This document shows positions 25,801 to 39,272 of a stretch of DNA of 64,000 bases, in pieces. Position numbers and translations under genes: made by a program. The notes under the pieces are model-generated. The model ran no database searches. It saw nothing but the letters and a program-made list of their open reading frames with translations, and had not been told where the DNA came from. Each line of letters starts with the position of its first letter. Positions within the stretch are counted from its first letter, which is position 1. This stretch comes from Bugula neritina (lineage: Eukaryota; Bryozoa; Gymnolaemata; Cheilostomatida; Bugulidae), in the NCBI GenBank assembly GCA_964035545.1, contig OZ037771.1, positions 12,218,980 through 12,282,979 on the forward strand, given 5' to 3'.

Positions 25801-28051
25801 ACCGCTAATCATTTTCGCCTGAAAATGCTTGCTTCTCACTTGTAAAGGCCGTGACTGGTACCAGTGAATATCATTGTTTTACCCTTACAGTTAACAAAGG
25901 ACTGACTGCCAAGAGAATATCAGCAAATGATACAACAATGAAAGCTGCTGTTTTGATCTAAGGTTCATACTTTATGTAAACATGATAATTTTTTTTGCCC
26001 AGGAGTGGAACGTTATAAATAATGCACATACGATGAGAACTGGTGAGTAGGTTGTGTCCTAACCAAATTTGAGGAAAAATCTGATCTACTCCTTAAATAT
26101 ATGCATTTCTATGGACATACTCACTCATTTCACTGGCCTTCCCTGATTGAAGGATAAAGGCTGGGCCTCAAAACAATGTGTACTCTGATATGTTAAGACA
26201 CCAGCTACATTCAATGGAAAAAAGCACTACCTAAAGGCATATGATGCAACCTTCCTATCATGGATATTATTCAGGCTTTATGTAAAAGTTTTGTGAAAAC
26301 TTTCGTAAATATGCCATTTAGTAATAAATGATAATTATAATTTTTTTTTCTCATTTGCTATATATTTAAATCTATTTTGCTTTTAAATTGTAACCGTTTA
26401 CTGGTTTTACCTAAAATGAACCCAGTTTATTCACTTTTATGAAGTACAATGACTACTGATATCCAAATTAAATTTAAATGTTATGAAAGTAATTGCAGAT
26501 AATATATCAACAATTTTGGTATTTTTTATGACTTTATGCATGTTCCAGCAACTTTATAAGGTGCACAGAGAGAAATATTAGTGCAGTGCTTGCACTAAAG
26601 TTGTTCAAAGAGCCTTTTATTGTCGGTATAGCCTGCACCACACCTCTAATAGTTGTTAGACCTGCACTTATTTTGATGAAATTGAAAATTAATCCGATTA
26701 ATGTAAACTGAAAAATATTTTGTAGTAGCTCTGAAACCACTTAGTTGTTAAGTCAACGCTACTTTTCACAAGTATTACGTAATCATCATCCCTAGGTCTG
26801 AATGAAGCTAAACAGTAGTTGATAGGAGCAGAAAGTGAGATCAATGCTACAACTACATATGTTCAAGCAAAATTTTATTTACATAAGAATTATAGAACAA
26901 TCGGCAGTTGTATACCTAACAACATTATTCGTTCACATGTGCACTATTATGATGATCACAAACCTTTATAGGAAGCTAGGATAGAGTTGAGCCCTACATT
27001 TGGGTCATTTCAATTGGTGCTTTCCAGTTAGATGCTATTTATACATTTTAAGTGCAATTTATTTGAATACTATTGAAATATATGTGTATTTAAATAAATT
27101 TGAGTCAATTGCTTTTTATAATTGGCACACAAATAAATTTCTTTGCTCTGCATAAACCTATTATTTTTTGCATTTTCTATATTTTTTGTTTTTTGAAAAA
27201 ATATTATTATTAATGCATTTAATGCTTTTTTTCCACACAAATTTGGAAAAATTTAAATATTATTGCAAATATATCATATTGTTGGTTATTTTATGTTTAG
27301 CAATTGATATGAAAGTTATATAAGGGTATATAGGTATATAATACTTAGTACCAAAACAAAAAATACAACCCAACTGGGGAGCATATAAGTGGAATGAAAC
27401 TCCTTCAACCTACTAGCTGTTTATGATTTCGAAATTTTTTTGAAGCCCAGACATTTTCAAACAGGTTGTTACCAGACTACTATTAAACATTGCCCCACTC
27501 CGTTTATCAAAGACTTAAGTTGAATTTATCAACAAAAAATTTCAACTGCACATATCTCTTGCATGGGTAGTTTAGGCTTCACTAGTCAATTTCATTCATG
27601 GAAAGGAAAGCCAACTAATTTAAAATGTGTGTAAAAGAGAAATCAGGGAGATGCACCATTAAACTCCAATGTACTCAGTTATCAGCAAATGTGTTTCAAA
27701 CAAGAAGCTTAAAATTAACAATGAAACAAGCTACTGAATAGTCAATTGTGGATCAGGTGAACCACTTCAAAAGCCTTGTGTAAACTTGTGTAAACTACCT
27801 GGTGGAACAAAAAAAGATGTTGCATAACAAAGCTATAGTAAGGAAATATTTAAATTGTAATTCAAAGGCAAGAAACTGGCTTACCAAGCAGTGACAGAGC
27901 AAAGCAAAGGTTATTACATAACAGCACATAGTTTTCATTCACAGCTATTGACAGAAGAAATATTTTGCCGGCATAGTGAACACCAGAGGCTCAGACTAAG
28001 AGGTTGTGCTTTGAGATTCAGTGAATTTGTGCTTCCACACAACCTCACAAC

Positions 28052-29462
28052 ATGGAAAACATTGAATCATTTCATCACATGGGTAAAGATTGCAGCTACC
28101 TCTCAGAGATAGAAGATGAGCACTTTCTTTCAGAGTTAGGAACTGAAGTTGTCATTGCAGCAACAGGTAAGCCCAATCATTTGCTTAACGTTGTCATTTG
28201 ATATTACAATGACAGTATGACTATTGCTGCAGACAGATAATTAAATTTGTGCAACCATAACTTTTAAGAGACCACATTGACTAATGATTCCCAAACTACT
28301 CTATTCCTATATAAATTTGATATGAGTTTTCCTGTAATAATCTATTTTCAAAAAATTTAGCGTTTTATTTCCGCTTCACCTTCTAGCAATTTGTGCTAAA
28401 TTCATTAATTTGAATTCCGTTCCTCATTGTAAAAGTATTGTTAATAATGCAGTTTAGCAGCCTACAAGTAGTTATTAGCCTTAATCAGCTGCCAAGCTAG
28501 CTTCTTGTTTTATAGCTAAGTACCAAAATGCCAATATCAGTGTTGAGTTGGCAAAGTTGACAAAATTTTTCATTAACTTCCGTGCCACCAGTATATTCTT
28601 TTATTTATCTTTGCACGGCACAATTAAATATAAAAACATGTTTAAGTAGCAATATTTTTCTTGGTAGTACTTTATTTGTTTTTTAATTTATAGACATACT
28701 GAAACTTATCAATATCTGTTATCTCGATATGAGGCGTCCATATAAAAGGCTGACTCCAGCTTAAATTGTGATTCACTGACATTTTGAGATAATTTTAATG
28801 CAGAGAAGCTTCTATTAACTAAACTAATTATGCCCAACAGCTCTTGCATTTGTAATTAAGAAAGAAGTAAAATAAAATGATGGCAAAAATTGTTAGTAAA
28901 TTTTGATAAGCTCAAACTAACCCAAACACTACGCAACATAATGATCATAAGTTTGCCAAAGCCTGTATGGTTATTCAGAATCAAACGATTGGTACGATGG
29001 TGCTGAAAATATGCTGAAAGATTCGTAGCTAACATCATTGATACTATTAGTTTTGGCCTTACACTTCAGCTTCTTCAAAGTTGAACTTAATTTATTTACG
29101 CTGCTTGTGATTGTATATCTTAACCAAATGTTTACTGTTTATACTAATACAGTTTAAATATTACCCAACTTTTATCTTTTGTTGTAGATCCCATAACATT
29201 TTTTAAGACCATGCACTCAAAGATGCTGAATAGGAGCACACACAAAAAATTTGACCGCTACAAAACTTTGAATCATGCTGAGACCTTCAGCCTGCAAGCA
29301 GGCGCACTCACCACAACAATACAAGCGTCACTGGGTGCTCTACACTACACCTTACCCACTTCTCAAGAACCCAGCTGCTCTTTTTATACTACTTCTTCGG
29401 GCTTCCCTGGCCACTCAACTCCTCTTGAAGTACTACCACACTTTACTAACTGCTGGAATTAG
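28052..29462 (+). CDS. Two-exon ORF inside the 3.6-kb transposon, unrecognised
   Basis: Exon 1 is 28052-28166. Its ATG follows an in-frame TGA, it reads MENIESFHHMGKDCSYLSEI and ELGTEVVIAATG, and the donor is ACAG|GTAAGC. Exon 2 starts at 29188 after tcttttgttgtag and joins in phase as GD, continuing PITFFKTMHSKMLN, HKKFDRYKTLNHAETFSLQAG. From about 29303 the frame runs into a SINE in antisense and stops at 29462, so the last ~53 residues are probably insertion-derived. The total is 129 residues. The acidic N-terminal half is not low-complexity. It could be a remnant of the element's own protein or a captured host exon; no domain is recognised. Confidence 0.45.
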
Positions 29463-29600
29463 TTATAAAACTTCCCCCTCCCCCCTCCCGTACTTGGGTT
29501 ACTATCACGGACCTCGGACTTGCACACAGGTGTGCTAACCATTACACACCACAACTGCTTGGTTATCACTACACTACAGAGCAAGAATGTAATGACACAC
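29300..29600 (-). mobile_element. tRNA-derived SINE, minus strand
   Basis: Read on the minus strand, a tRNA-like head near 29500-29565 has GTGTGTAATGGTTAGCAC (A-box-like) and GGTCCGTGATAGTAACCC (decayed B box). It is followed by a G-rich patch (ggaggggggaggggg) and a body reaching to about 29303. It interrupts exon 2 of the ORF inside the 3.6-kb transposon. It differs from the SINE family at 3.8, 15.8 and 20.5 kb. Confidence 0.6.
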
Positions 29601-30941
29601 ACTATGGTCTTAGCAGGTTCTGCTAATATTGAGAAAAGTTAACTGAATTTACAGTCGTAGAAAAATTCTGCAAATGTTTATTTTCATGTTTTTTTTCTTA
29701 TTTTAATCTTTAGAAGTTATTTTTTGTTGTATTTTTTATATTCAACTAGCATATACAATAAAATCCGCATTACTATACTCTCATACTGGTTAGAAGTTAT
29801 GACAAGTTAGTTCAGAGTGATCAGTAATAATTTTTGCAGAAGCTTATTTCCAACAAAAATTAGAGCAGCATGGAACATTTATAAGTTCAGCTTTGAATAT
29901 AACTTAGTTCAGCATTGAGCATATCTAAGATCATCATTGAACAGAAATGAGATCATCATTAAACATATATAATATCACTATTGAGCATAAATAAGATCAC
30001 CATTGAACATAATTTGGCTCATTTTGATAAATACAAAGAATCAACTTCACAACTCTTTATATCAACATTGATCTAACATACTATTCACTGTGAACAGTAC
30101 CTGACACTAATTTCTATTCACTGTGAGTCAATTTAGGGATCCAAAAAACGAGAGGTTTTAGTTGTCAGCTTATGTTCACTCTAACACTAATATTTCTCTC
30201 TGTGTGTAGTTTTAAATATAAGCCAAAATCGAAAAAATTTGTCAATTTAATCCAAAATTTTTTCATGAAGGAACAATATACAAACGTTTAATTTTTAATA
30301 TAACATAATACATACCAATATCTTTAAAATGAAGCTATTTTTAAAAAAATGCATTTATACCCACATTGAGTTTTCTCTTTAGAAATAGTGCATAATTTCA
30401 AAATTTTAGGATTTTAACACACAATTGTGATGAAATTTATGCCAGTAAAAAGCTGAAAATTTTCTAATGTGATATATATAATATAGTTGTTAGGTTCTAA
30501 AAATATCAGGATTATAGCTGTTTGTAAAAGGTAAGCTTTATTGCCTAAAAATTGACAAAAAATGGCCAAGTTGTTGACCTAAAAACGTAATGCAACAGAA
30601 AGTTTTTCTCAAGACTTATGGCAATTTTTTTGTTTTAAATTTATTGAAGTCATGTAGAACTATCATCCATAAAAGTATGGAAGGTTTGTTTTGAATGGTC
30701 TCCAAGATACAAATCCATGAAGTTGACCTTTGGTGCTGAAACCCATGAAAAAAGTATCAATTTTTTACCAACCTTTGCTCACAAAAAGTGCCATAACTAC
30801 AAAACTATTAGGAACTAACGGCTAATATTTTATATTTTTCAATATACATATTTTTGAATACTATACTAAAATCTCGAAAAAAATCTGAGACGGGTCTGCA
30901 AAAATCCTCAAAAACCTTGTTGAGTTGGCGTGGAATGACCC

Positions 30942-33900
30942 TTATGTAACTTGAAATATGGCATTTCATAAAATTATTTTTTGACGTCCTTTTGAGATAA
31001 AAATCCTCACATTTTTTCTCCTAATGTAGATAATGGCACAATATCAACTTTACCTCAAGTTTATTTTTTCATGTAGAGCTTGTTTACAAGTAAGCTGCTA
31101 ATAATAAGCCTTTCAATCTTGCCAGTTGCATGTATAGAGTATTCGAAACTTTCATTACTATTGATCGTAAATGAACTTTGAAAGCCCAAAACTTTTATTG
31201 TTTGGATTTTATGTAAAAAACTTCTAACTATGAGCCAATTATGCTTGTCAGTATAGGCAACATACCTACTATAATCGCTGCAATACCATTGCTTCGGATG
31301 GATCTACAATGATAGATTTGAGGTTGTGCATGGTTTGCTTAAACTTATGGTTATATAGTTTCAAAACATCAAATGAAAACTAACTTGTACAATGTTTCTT
31401 TTTATAAATATAATGGTAAAATTATGGAAACCCATATAATATACAGTAGCAGCTATACAAAACTGGAGATTTGAGTGTGTACTAAGTTAAGTGAAATACC
31501 CCAAATCCTTATCTCGTATATAGCTACAGTATCTGGTTAAAGCCACACTTCAAAAAAAAAATTTAAAAGGAGAGAATTTTAATTAAAAAATCGCAAACAC
31601 ATCTGTTAAGATTTTTTGATCAAAAATAATTTTTTACTGTTATTATTTTTAACTGATAGTACTAAAAACGTTTTAAATGACAATAATTTTGAAATTAAAA
31701 ATAACTGTACTAAAAATAGCTGCCTAAATATTACCCTAAGTTATATCCACCACATTTTTAGTTGTTGTGACAAGCTCTCAACAGTTTTCTAACAAAGTAT
31801 ACCTTAATAAAAAATCATTACTAATTATTGGCCAAAAGCTCTCTACAACTATAATGCATAGGTATAAGATAACAGATTTATTATATTGCTACACAAACTC
31901 CTTTTTGGGTAGCACTAGTTTTTAATATTTTTTCAAGTTCTATTTTCAAAACTGTTTTTTATTTTTGAATATTGCTACATAGCAATGACAGCTTACGATC
32001 AAAGTTTTCCTTCACTTATATAATATATGAGTTTGATTTTCTGCCCATAATAACAAGCAAATATACTCAAAACAGGGGCTATATAAATAATAAGATACTA
32101 ATAAACCGCTTTTTAATGACAGATATTTGCATCACACAAGCCGGTTAAATATAGGAACTTATAGTTATCAAAGCGGGTTAAGACTATAAAATGTGCTTTA
32201 AGATACATTTTTGACAGTTGGGGATATTCCTATCATATGGCATAAGTTTTTTGTCCCTATACCTTGAAACCTAGTTATCTGCACGCTATAATTTTTTACT
32301 GTATAGTTGTATAATACATACAAGACAGCGATTTAAGGTAATATATTTTACTAGTCAGCATCTATAAATATTTGTGAAAGGGGTTATAAGATCATCATAA
32401 TTCAACATTCAAATTTGTGCATAAGCTAGATTTATGACATCCGTAAAGTAATATAATATCTTCATACTTCTATTAAAATGATATGCACCTCGTAACGCAA
32501 TTATCCGTATTTTGTTTAGGCAATTCTAATGAAATTATGCAGTATATATTTTCCTAGAATGTTGTTTAGAGACATAAAAAAACTGCCTATGCACAACATA
32601 CTTTGCATCTGTTTAGTATCTCGTAATTAGACATAAAAAAATCAAAGCCAATTATAAGGCAAAAGACCATAATACTGTACTATCATTGGATAGTTCTTCA
32701 TCAATAAACAGGTAGTCGCCAGTGGTGGATATGAACCCCTCCTAGATGTTTCTCGTACTTCTTCCTCAAAAAACATTTTCATTAAGCCAAAAAGAAATAA
32801 CAATACACCTTTTTAGTTGACACTTTTTAATTTCTGACTGATATTTCACCTTATTTCCAATTATAATTAACTTTTAACCGGCACTTTTCTTTGTAGTAAT
32901 TCCTACCCTTTAGACTGTGTACTTTGAAATGAGTCTGTTTTACTCGTTACATAAAGTATAGTTGCACTGGCTACAGGTTGACACAAAAACAAGCCTATCT
33001 TGATAAAATCATGCGCAAATGTAGAAACTATCGAGGAGTTTGTTCCTCATAATTAGAAATTGACAAATTATTTTTAATCCGTTTAAAAGCATCTGGTTAG
33101 GGAAGCATATGCCGTGTTCAATTTGTTATTCTAGCATTAAAAATAACAGAATGCAATAATTATAAGTTTATGAAAGTAATTTGTTTTCTTTCTAATTACA
33201 AATATAATATTTTAGTATATATTGTAAATTTATAAGGCTTGCATTAGGAATAACGCAGCTAAAACATCATTTTCCTTAAAGTCTTAAAAATATATAAGTA
33301 TAAAATAATACACTATGCCAATAAACTTATTAAAGTACCAAGCAAGCTTAGCTAGTTTAAGAAAAATTACACTAGGTAAATTACCATTATTTATAGAATG
33401 CTGGCTGATATTAGCTTTTGATGTAATTGAAGTAAATCATTATTTATCTTTCTAGCTAAGGATTTCTTGCAGTAAGTTTTGCTTTTATGCAGGGAGAAAT
33501 GTCGGAACAAACGAGTTAAATTTTTATAGCACATAAAAATGTAATCTATAAGTCGAAGTTATTTAAACTTAGCCATTAACTCATTTTAATTATAAATGTC
33601 TTGCAATGTCGCCTAAATCTAATACAATACAAAATATATACCAGTATATATAATATATTTTTACCATGCTGTTAATTACAGTATTTGTAAAACAAATTTT
33701 ATGCTCATTAATTAAATGCAACAAATATTTATAAAATACTAATAATGTTGAATAAATAAATTCAATAATTCCTTTTCTATTTAAATAGCTGCATAATTTC
33801 TTGCAAGGTTGTATAAAGGAGTTGTAGCCCACAACTTATTATGTGTTCAATTGCCACATATGTCTTAGGAAGAAGAAAACTCCACAAAAATTCTTAGTTT

Positions 33901-36900
33901 GAAAATTCTAGTATAATTAGAATCACTTAATATATGTCTTTGAAATGCATTTTGCCACTCTGCAAAGTTGCAGGAACAAATATTGCATGAAGTAATAAAT
34001 GATTTATGAAGTAATTAACAAACCAATGTAAAAACTGTTGTTGTATATAGAACACAACATATTGATTTTCTTCAATCTCCACATCAAATCTATATATTCA
34101 ATTATATCTAACCAATGCTAACAAACTAAACATGCATGCATACAAATATTTGCATCATATGCAAGTAATATTAGCTAATTAGCAACTATAGCATTTTTTC
34201 ATTATCTTTATTGCTTGCATATGTCTAAGTATTATTAAAATAAGGTTTTTATTTGCAACTTTGCACCACAAATTACATAAAATCTAAAAACTTGAGTTGT
34301 GACATAGGGCTACCTATACACAAATAGACCTTCATAAAACTCTCAATGATTTTATTCAACTCATGTATGCAAAAGTTTTGCTTTAAAACAATTCTTTTAA
34401 ATCACCCTAGAGCAGGAAATTATTACAAAAACAGCTTCTCATATATAATCTTTCGCCAGATTAATTTTTTTTCCTGTATTTAAACTAACTTAGCAAGTGG
34501 AGATTGTGATATCACTCAGGTAATCACATATATATTATTCATAGCTGTAATACTTTAGCAATGAATAGATCATGTTTAATTTCCACTCTACCTAGCAGTT
34601 TTTCAGAATTATAGAGCTATGTATATCGTGAAAATGAAATTGTTATTTATAGCTAGACAAATTAACTTAAAAAGCTTACAATAATTAGATGATATTTGCA
34701 TTCTTTTGAAGGTTATGGTGAAGCTACTGCAAAACTGGCCATTAGTTTAGCAGTACAATTTAGACCAGCTTATTATTTAGATTGCCACAAAAATATGACA
34801 TAAAATATGTCTTTAATCATTATTTTGATATTCACTGGTTGAAGATATTTTTTATATCAAAATATGTAAATATTGTACATAAATCTTAAAAATTAACTAG
34901 GTGAATAAGGAAAACTGCTAATTTTATGAAACTGTTATGTTAATAAAAACAATGGCTATCAACAAGTCCCACCAGACCACAAACTAATTGTAAATACTAA
35001 AGCAATTACATAGTGCTATGTGTTGATCTAGCCTAGTCAATACACCACAAAGATGTATTATGACATACCACATTTTATGTACTGGGTTACCACTTATTCT
35101 AATGGGTATTTGTTTAAACTGTTATATACAGCTTTTTGCACTACCAATATACAAGCCAGTTGTTATTCTGTCACTTTTTATCTACAACTCTTTTTAATGC
35201 CAGTTACTTGTTAGCTTTAGTACAAACAGCTAAACATTCTACTCTACAGCCAATTTTACTGTTAACTCTTGTTTAACAATATTACAAGAATCTAAAAATT
35301 TGAGTGTGTTTTAATTATAATATTCTATCATTATAACTTTTAAATGAAACAATAATATGATAAATGCATTATAACTTTCTGAAAAGTTTGTTTGCAAAGT
35401 ATATGTTTTTGGAAAATAGTTTTACAACATTTGCTAGGAGCATTATATTTATTCCTATCTAAAATAATTTTGTTTGAACTGATATGTTTGTAATCATGTA
35501 ATCAGAAGTAAAGCATCAGTAAAATGAGTATAAGTAGAAGCTTGACAGCTACATTAGGCATTGCTACATAGTACATAAATATATGGCCGTATTAACTACT
35601 TAGCTGCATTCACAGATAAATGCATGGCTGGCAATTACAATACCATGAATACATTATTTATTTAGCTGGGTAACTATACAATTATGCCAAAGTGAAAAGC
35701 CTTTGGTTATTAATGCCTGAAATGTCTAACAATCTACTTGGGAGACCACCTTGTTGTTACAGAGTGAATGAGTTATTTGTTTGGCATTTGGATGATGGCA
35801 CAAAGAAAGGCTATTTGGTTTGTTACTTGAGACTAGTAGCAAACTGCTACAGTCATAGCATCTTAGAAGATTTTGAATCACTTGCTAGAATTGTACATTA
35901 TTTTAATGTAGCTATTGAAATTAATATCTCACTGAAAACACAGCATTGCAAAATCTTAAGCTGTACATAATTATATTATGCATCAAAAAGTACTTCTGCT
36001 ATTGGACTATCCCAGGTTTATTTTAAACTAGCACTGCCAAAGTGCCTTGACTTTATTACAGTGTTTACTAGCTAATTTTGTTCTTCTCAATAGTGAAATA
36101 GATCTATTGCAAGAAATTAATGACTAGATATAACAATAATGATTTTTAGGCAAGACTTTCGCATCTATATTGCTCATCTGCTAGCTTGAAATACCCCTCT
36201 CCTTGGACTAATCTCAGGCTTTTCATTGTTGTTTAAACAGTTTTTAAACTCCTATTTCCATAAATCATTACCAACACTGCCTGCATGTATTAATATTCAT
36301 TAGTGCCATCAATGCACTGTGGAGACAGCACCTGATGTTCTGTATATTACATTATAGTACAGAGATACTAAATCCAAAACATCTAAAATAATTGATGCTT
36401 CTACCAGATTTTTAGCACACCTATAATATGTATTCCTGTAGTAAATATTAATAAGATGTTTTAACTGATAGTTTTTATGCCATTATAATAGTTTGATACT
36501 ATAACTACAACTTGAAACTCTTTAACCAGCACATTGGTTAGTAATATTGCTTCTTGATATTTAATTGCTGGTTCACAAACTATCAATAATAGGGATGCAT
36601 ATCAAAACTTGACTGCATTCATAATATGATTTTAATGCTAGGTAATGACTAAGCATGTCTGGCTGATATGAGGTGACTATTTTGTACACTGTTTAACAAC
36701 ATCAGCTTTTTGGGTTCATTTAAAGCATCTGCAAATCTGTATTATACATAATTACTGTTAGGGCCAATTATTTAAATTGTTAACCCTGAAATGCTTTTTA
36801 CACTGTAATACTAAGTAGTAAAAGACATGTATATATATATAAACTGATTGTAATTTATACATAACATTGTAAATTTAAAAAAAAATCACAAAATACATAA

Positions 36901-36978
36901 TTTATTAGCTAAATTTCAAGGCGTTTGGTAGGTAGTGGGTTATTGTCAATAAAGTAGAATCCGGGAAGTTGAGTAGCT
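30942..36978. other. 6-kb gene desert
   Basis: AT-rich DNA with no spliced or continuous coding signal that I could support on either strand, and no element ends recognised. A 92-residue frame at 35692-35970 stands alone without splice or start evidence. Confidence 0.45.
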
Positions 36979-38951
36979 TTATTCAAGAGGAAGGCTCTCC
37001 AACAGTTCTACCAAAGCCTAAATAACATGTATAAAATAAAGGTTATATGCACAATTTTTTTCAAAACAGCCTGCAACTGTTTTGCTATTGCATATGCCCT
37101 ATGCCATTCATCAAGTAGAACAATTTTAACCAGGATATCTAGAAAAGTTGACACAAGGGCTTTATAAACTATGTAAAAGTAAAACTGTGAGTAGAAATTA
37201 ATTGACACTAATGAATAATGCTTTAGGTGCTGGCAACAACCATAAAAGAAAAGTTATATAACAAACAAATAGAAAAAGCACTAAACAAATCAACAGCATT
37301 ATATACAATTGGGGCACATACATGAAAACAGCAGCTAGTGTCATTTTCTTAAGACAGCACTATTTTAGGTGTAAATTTAAGAAGTATTAGAAAATGCAGA
37401 AATTTACTGCAATTGGTTCATTTTATTTAAGTTAGTACATACTGAAGATCTCAAGTTTTTGCTAATGAACATGAGTTTTGGCCCGAAACTAAAAAAATAT
37501 CAATAAATACACCTAAATAGTCAAGGCTCTTTTTAATTTTCTTTGATTTCCTATGCTTTTTTCTAATTACAGCAACTTCTGACTGGGGATCGCCATGGTT
37601 AGTTTGTAACAGTAGGCAATCCAAATGAAATGAATAAATAGGAAAAAACATGAGAAATCATGCAAAATTAAGAAGAACCTTGATTATTTAGGTGTATTTC
37701 TTGATGTCTCACTAATTTTAAGCAAAAAGCATTGTTCATTAGCAGCTAAATTGTAAAAATGGCTAAAAACTGCAGATTTCCAGTGTGTACTAAATTAAAT
37801 AAAAGGACTCAATCACCTTTGCAACATAATTCAATAATTGCATGGTCAAGCAGAATAAACTACAATTAACAGCAACAACAGTGTAATAGTTGCGTAGAAA
37901 AGTTGTACTGCAAAAAACTAAAAGAATGCAAAATCTATAAATGTGTGCTACCAAGTAAATGCTGAACAGACATCATGAAATAGTGTACGAAATACAAACT
38001 ATTAAACTTACCTGTTGATCTAATGCAGCCAAAACCTTAAGCTTAGAGTAGTGGAATGGTGCTGTTCGATGTTGATATGCTACAAGTAGCTAAGATGACT
38101 CAAATTCTTGCCTTTAGGAGTAAGAGGCCTCAGCTCAGTTTCAAAAAAACTTCCAATAATCTCAACGGATGCGCTCAATTAGGAGCCACAACAAAGCACA
38201 CCCATGTCATTTTAGTAAACTCTAAAAAATGAACGGAAATAAAACTGTTAGAGAGTAAACAGAGAAACATATAGTGATGGGGGAAAAACCTGTAAGCAAA
38301 GGTTATATACACTCATAGTCAAAACACGAAGAAAAAAATAATGAATAACAAGCTATTCAAGATGACACAAGAAACCAAACAAATTTCTTTGACTAAAAAA
38401 TATAATTAAATACTATATTACTTGGCAAAAAATATTTGTTTTGAACAACGTATTATTGGGAAGAATTGCAAGTGTCTTAAATTTTGAGATTAAAGTTTCT
38501 GCCTTATAGCGGAAATAGAGAGGCAATCAATAGTGTACAAAACATGTTTTCAGTCATTGGCTGTTGACTAAATTGACAAAGGTAAAGAAAGCTTCCATAT
38601 CATTATTTATTTTGTTCTCAAGTGTGTGGTTACAGTTTCATGAGTCAGAAATATAATTATTTGAGATATGAAATCAAATGTAGTCAAAAGAGTGTCATAC
38701 AATTTAAAATGTAGTAATAGAGCTTTGACAATAATTTCTTCTGCTAAGTAAAACAGGTACCATTATGTGCTACTTATCTTTTAGAGATGAACATCAAGGA
38801 TGTTGCAAACAAAATAGTTGTAAATTACAGCAAATACCTTTCTACTTACCTAACCAGAGAAAATAAGTTTTCAACCTTGCATGCACTCAGCTGGTTTTCA
38901 ATGTTTGGATCAGTGACATCTTTATAACTGATAGCAGCAATATGTGATAGC
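36979..38951 (-). pseudogene. Three C-terminal exons of an unrecognised gene, eroded
   Basis: Exon-like blocks on the minus strand. First, 38850-about 38951 reads LSHIAAISYKDVTDPN and NQLSACKVENLFSLVR, with donor AG|GTAAGT. Second, 38012-about 38180 reads SVEIIGSFFETELRPL and TPKGKNLSHLSYL, shifts one base, then YQHRTAPFHYSKLK and VLAALDQQ, with donor CAG|GTAAGT. Third, 36979-37017 after tgttatttag reads ALVELLESLPLE, then TAA within an AATAAA. The last junction is in phase; the first is not. The wording is strongly protein-like and fits a helical repeat (HEAT/ARM-type) C-terminus, but I do not recognise the family. The frameshift and the TAA upstream of QFLKLSHI suggest a pseudogene or consensus indels in the assembly. 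Confidence 0.5.
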
Positions 38952-39272
38952 TTTAGGAATTGTTACCTTAAATCTAAATTATATAGAACAAGAAGTGCAA
39001 AAATATGGCATTAGTACTCATTGCACAATACACACTTGCTAGAGTAGCTAATCTAGCATCACATTAATTTAAGAAAGACAAAATTTTATTACTGTTCACA
39101 AATGATGAATATTAAAATTTGAATAATTAGACAAATTAACAATGATATTGATGTTAGTTCAAACATTACTAATGGTAAACACCAAAATACTAATAGGATT
39201 AGTCATGTTAACATCAATTAGAAAAGTAAAGATAATTTGAAAATGAGACAGTTTATAGGTCTAACTCTTAAT

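Larger units (their letters stand above)
26564..30204. mobile_element. 3,641-bp DNA transposon with 20-bp perfect TIRs
   Basis: The left end CACAGAGAGAAATATTAGTG and the right end CACTAATATTTCTCTCTGTG are exact inverted repeats over 20 bp. Both are flanked by TG, a 2-bp target duplication. Outside the ends, 26396-26563 and 30205-30941 together rebuild one uninterrupted copy of the 0.9-kb repeat found at 5285-6180, so the insertion boundaries are fixed by comparison. The right sub-terminal region repeats attcactgtga twice near 30085-30130. Inside are a two-exon ORF (28052-29462) and a minus-strand SINE. No transposase catalytic motif was recognised. CAC ends with a 2-bp duplication resemble CACTA/EnSpm-type elements; the superfamily stays open. 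Confidence 0.88.
26396..30941 (-). repeat. 0.9-kb dispersed repeat, copy 2 (inverted, split by the 3.6-kb transposon)
   Basis: The reverse complement of 5285-6180 is found in two blocks, 26396-26563 (matching about 6015-6180) and 30205-30941 (matching about 5285-6015). The outer end reads GGGTCATTCCACGCCAACTC on the minus strand, exactly as copy 1. The other end reads AACCAGTAAAC against AACCGGTAAAC in copy 1. Differences are scattered substitutions and small indels. Confidence 0.88.

Noticed and set aside
35692-35970. 92-residue plus frame (contains LGRPPCCYRVNELFVWHLDD)
   Set aside because: Somewhat protein-like, but isolated in a 6-kb desert, no Kozak or splice context, no recognised motif.
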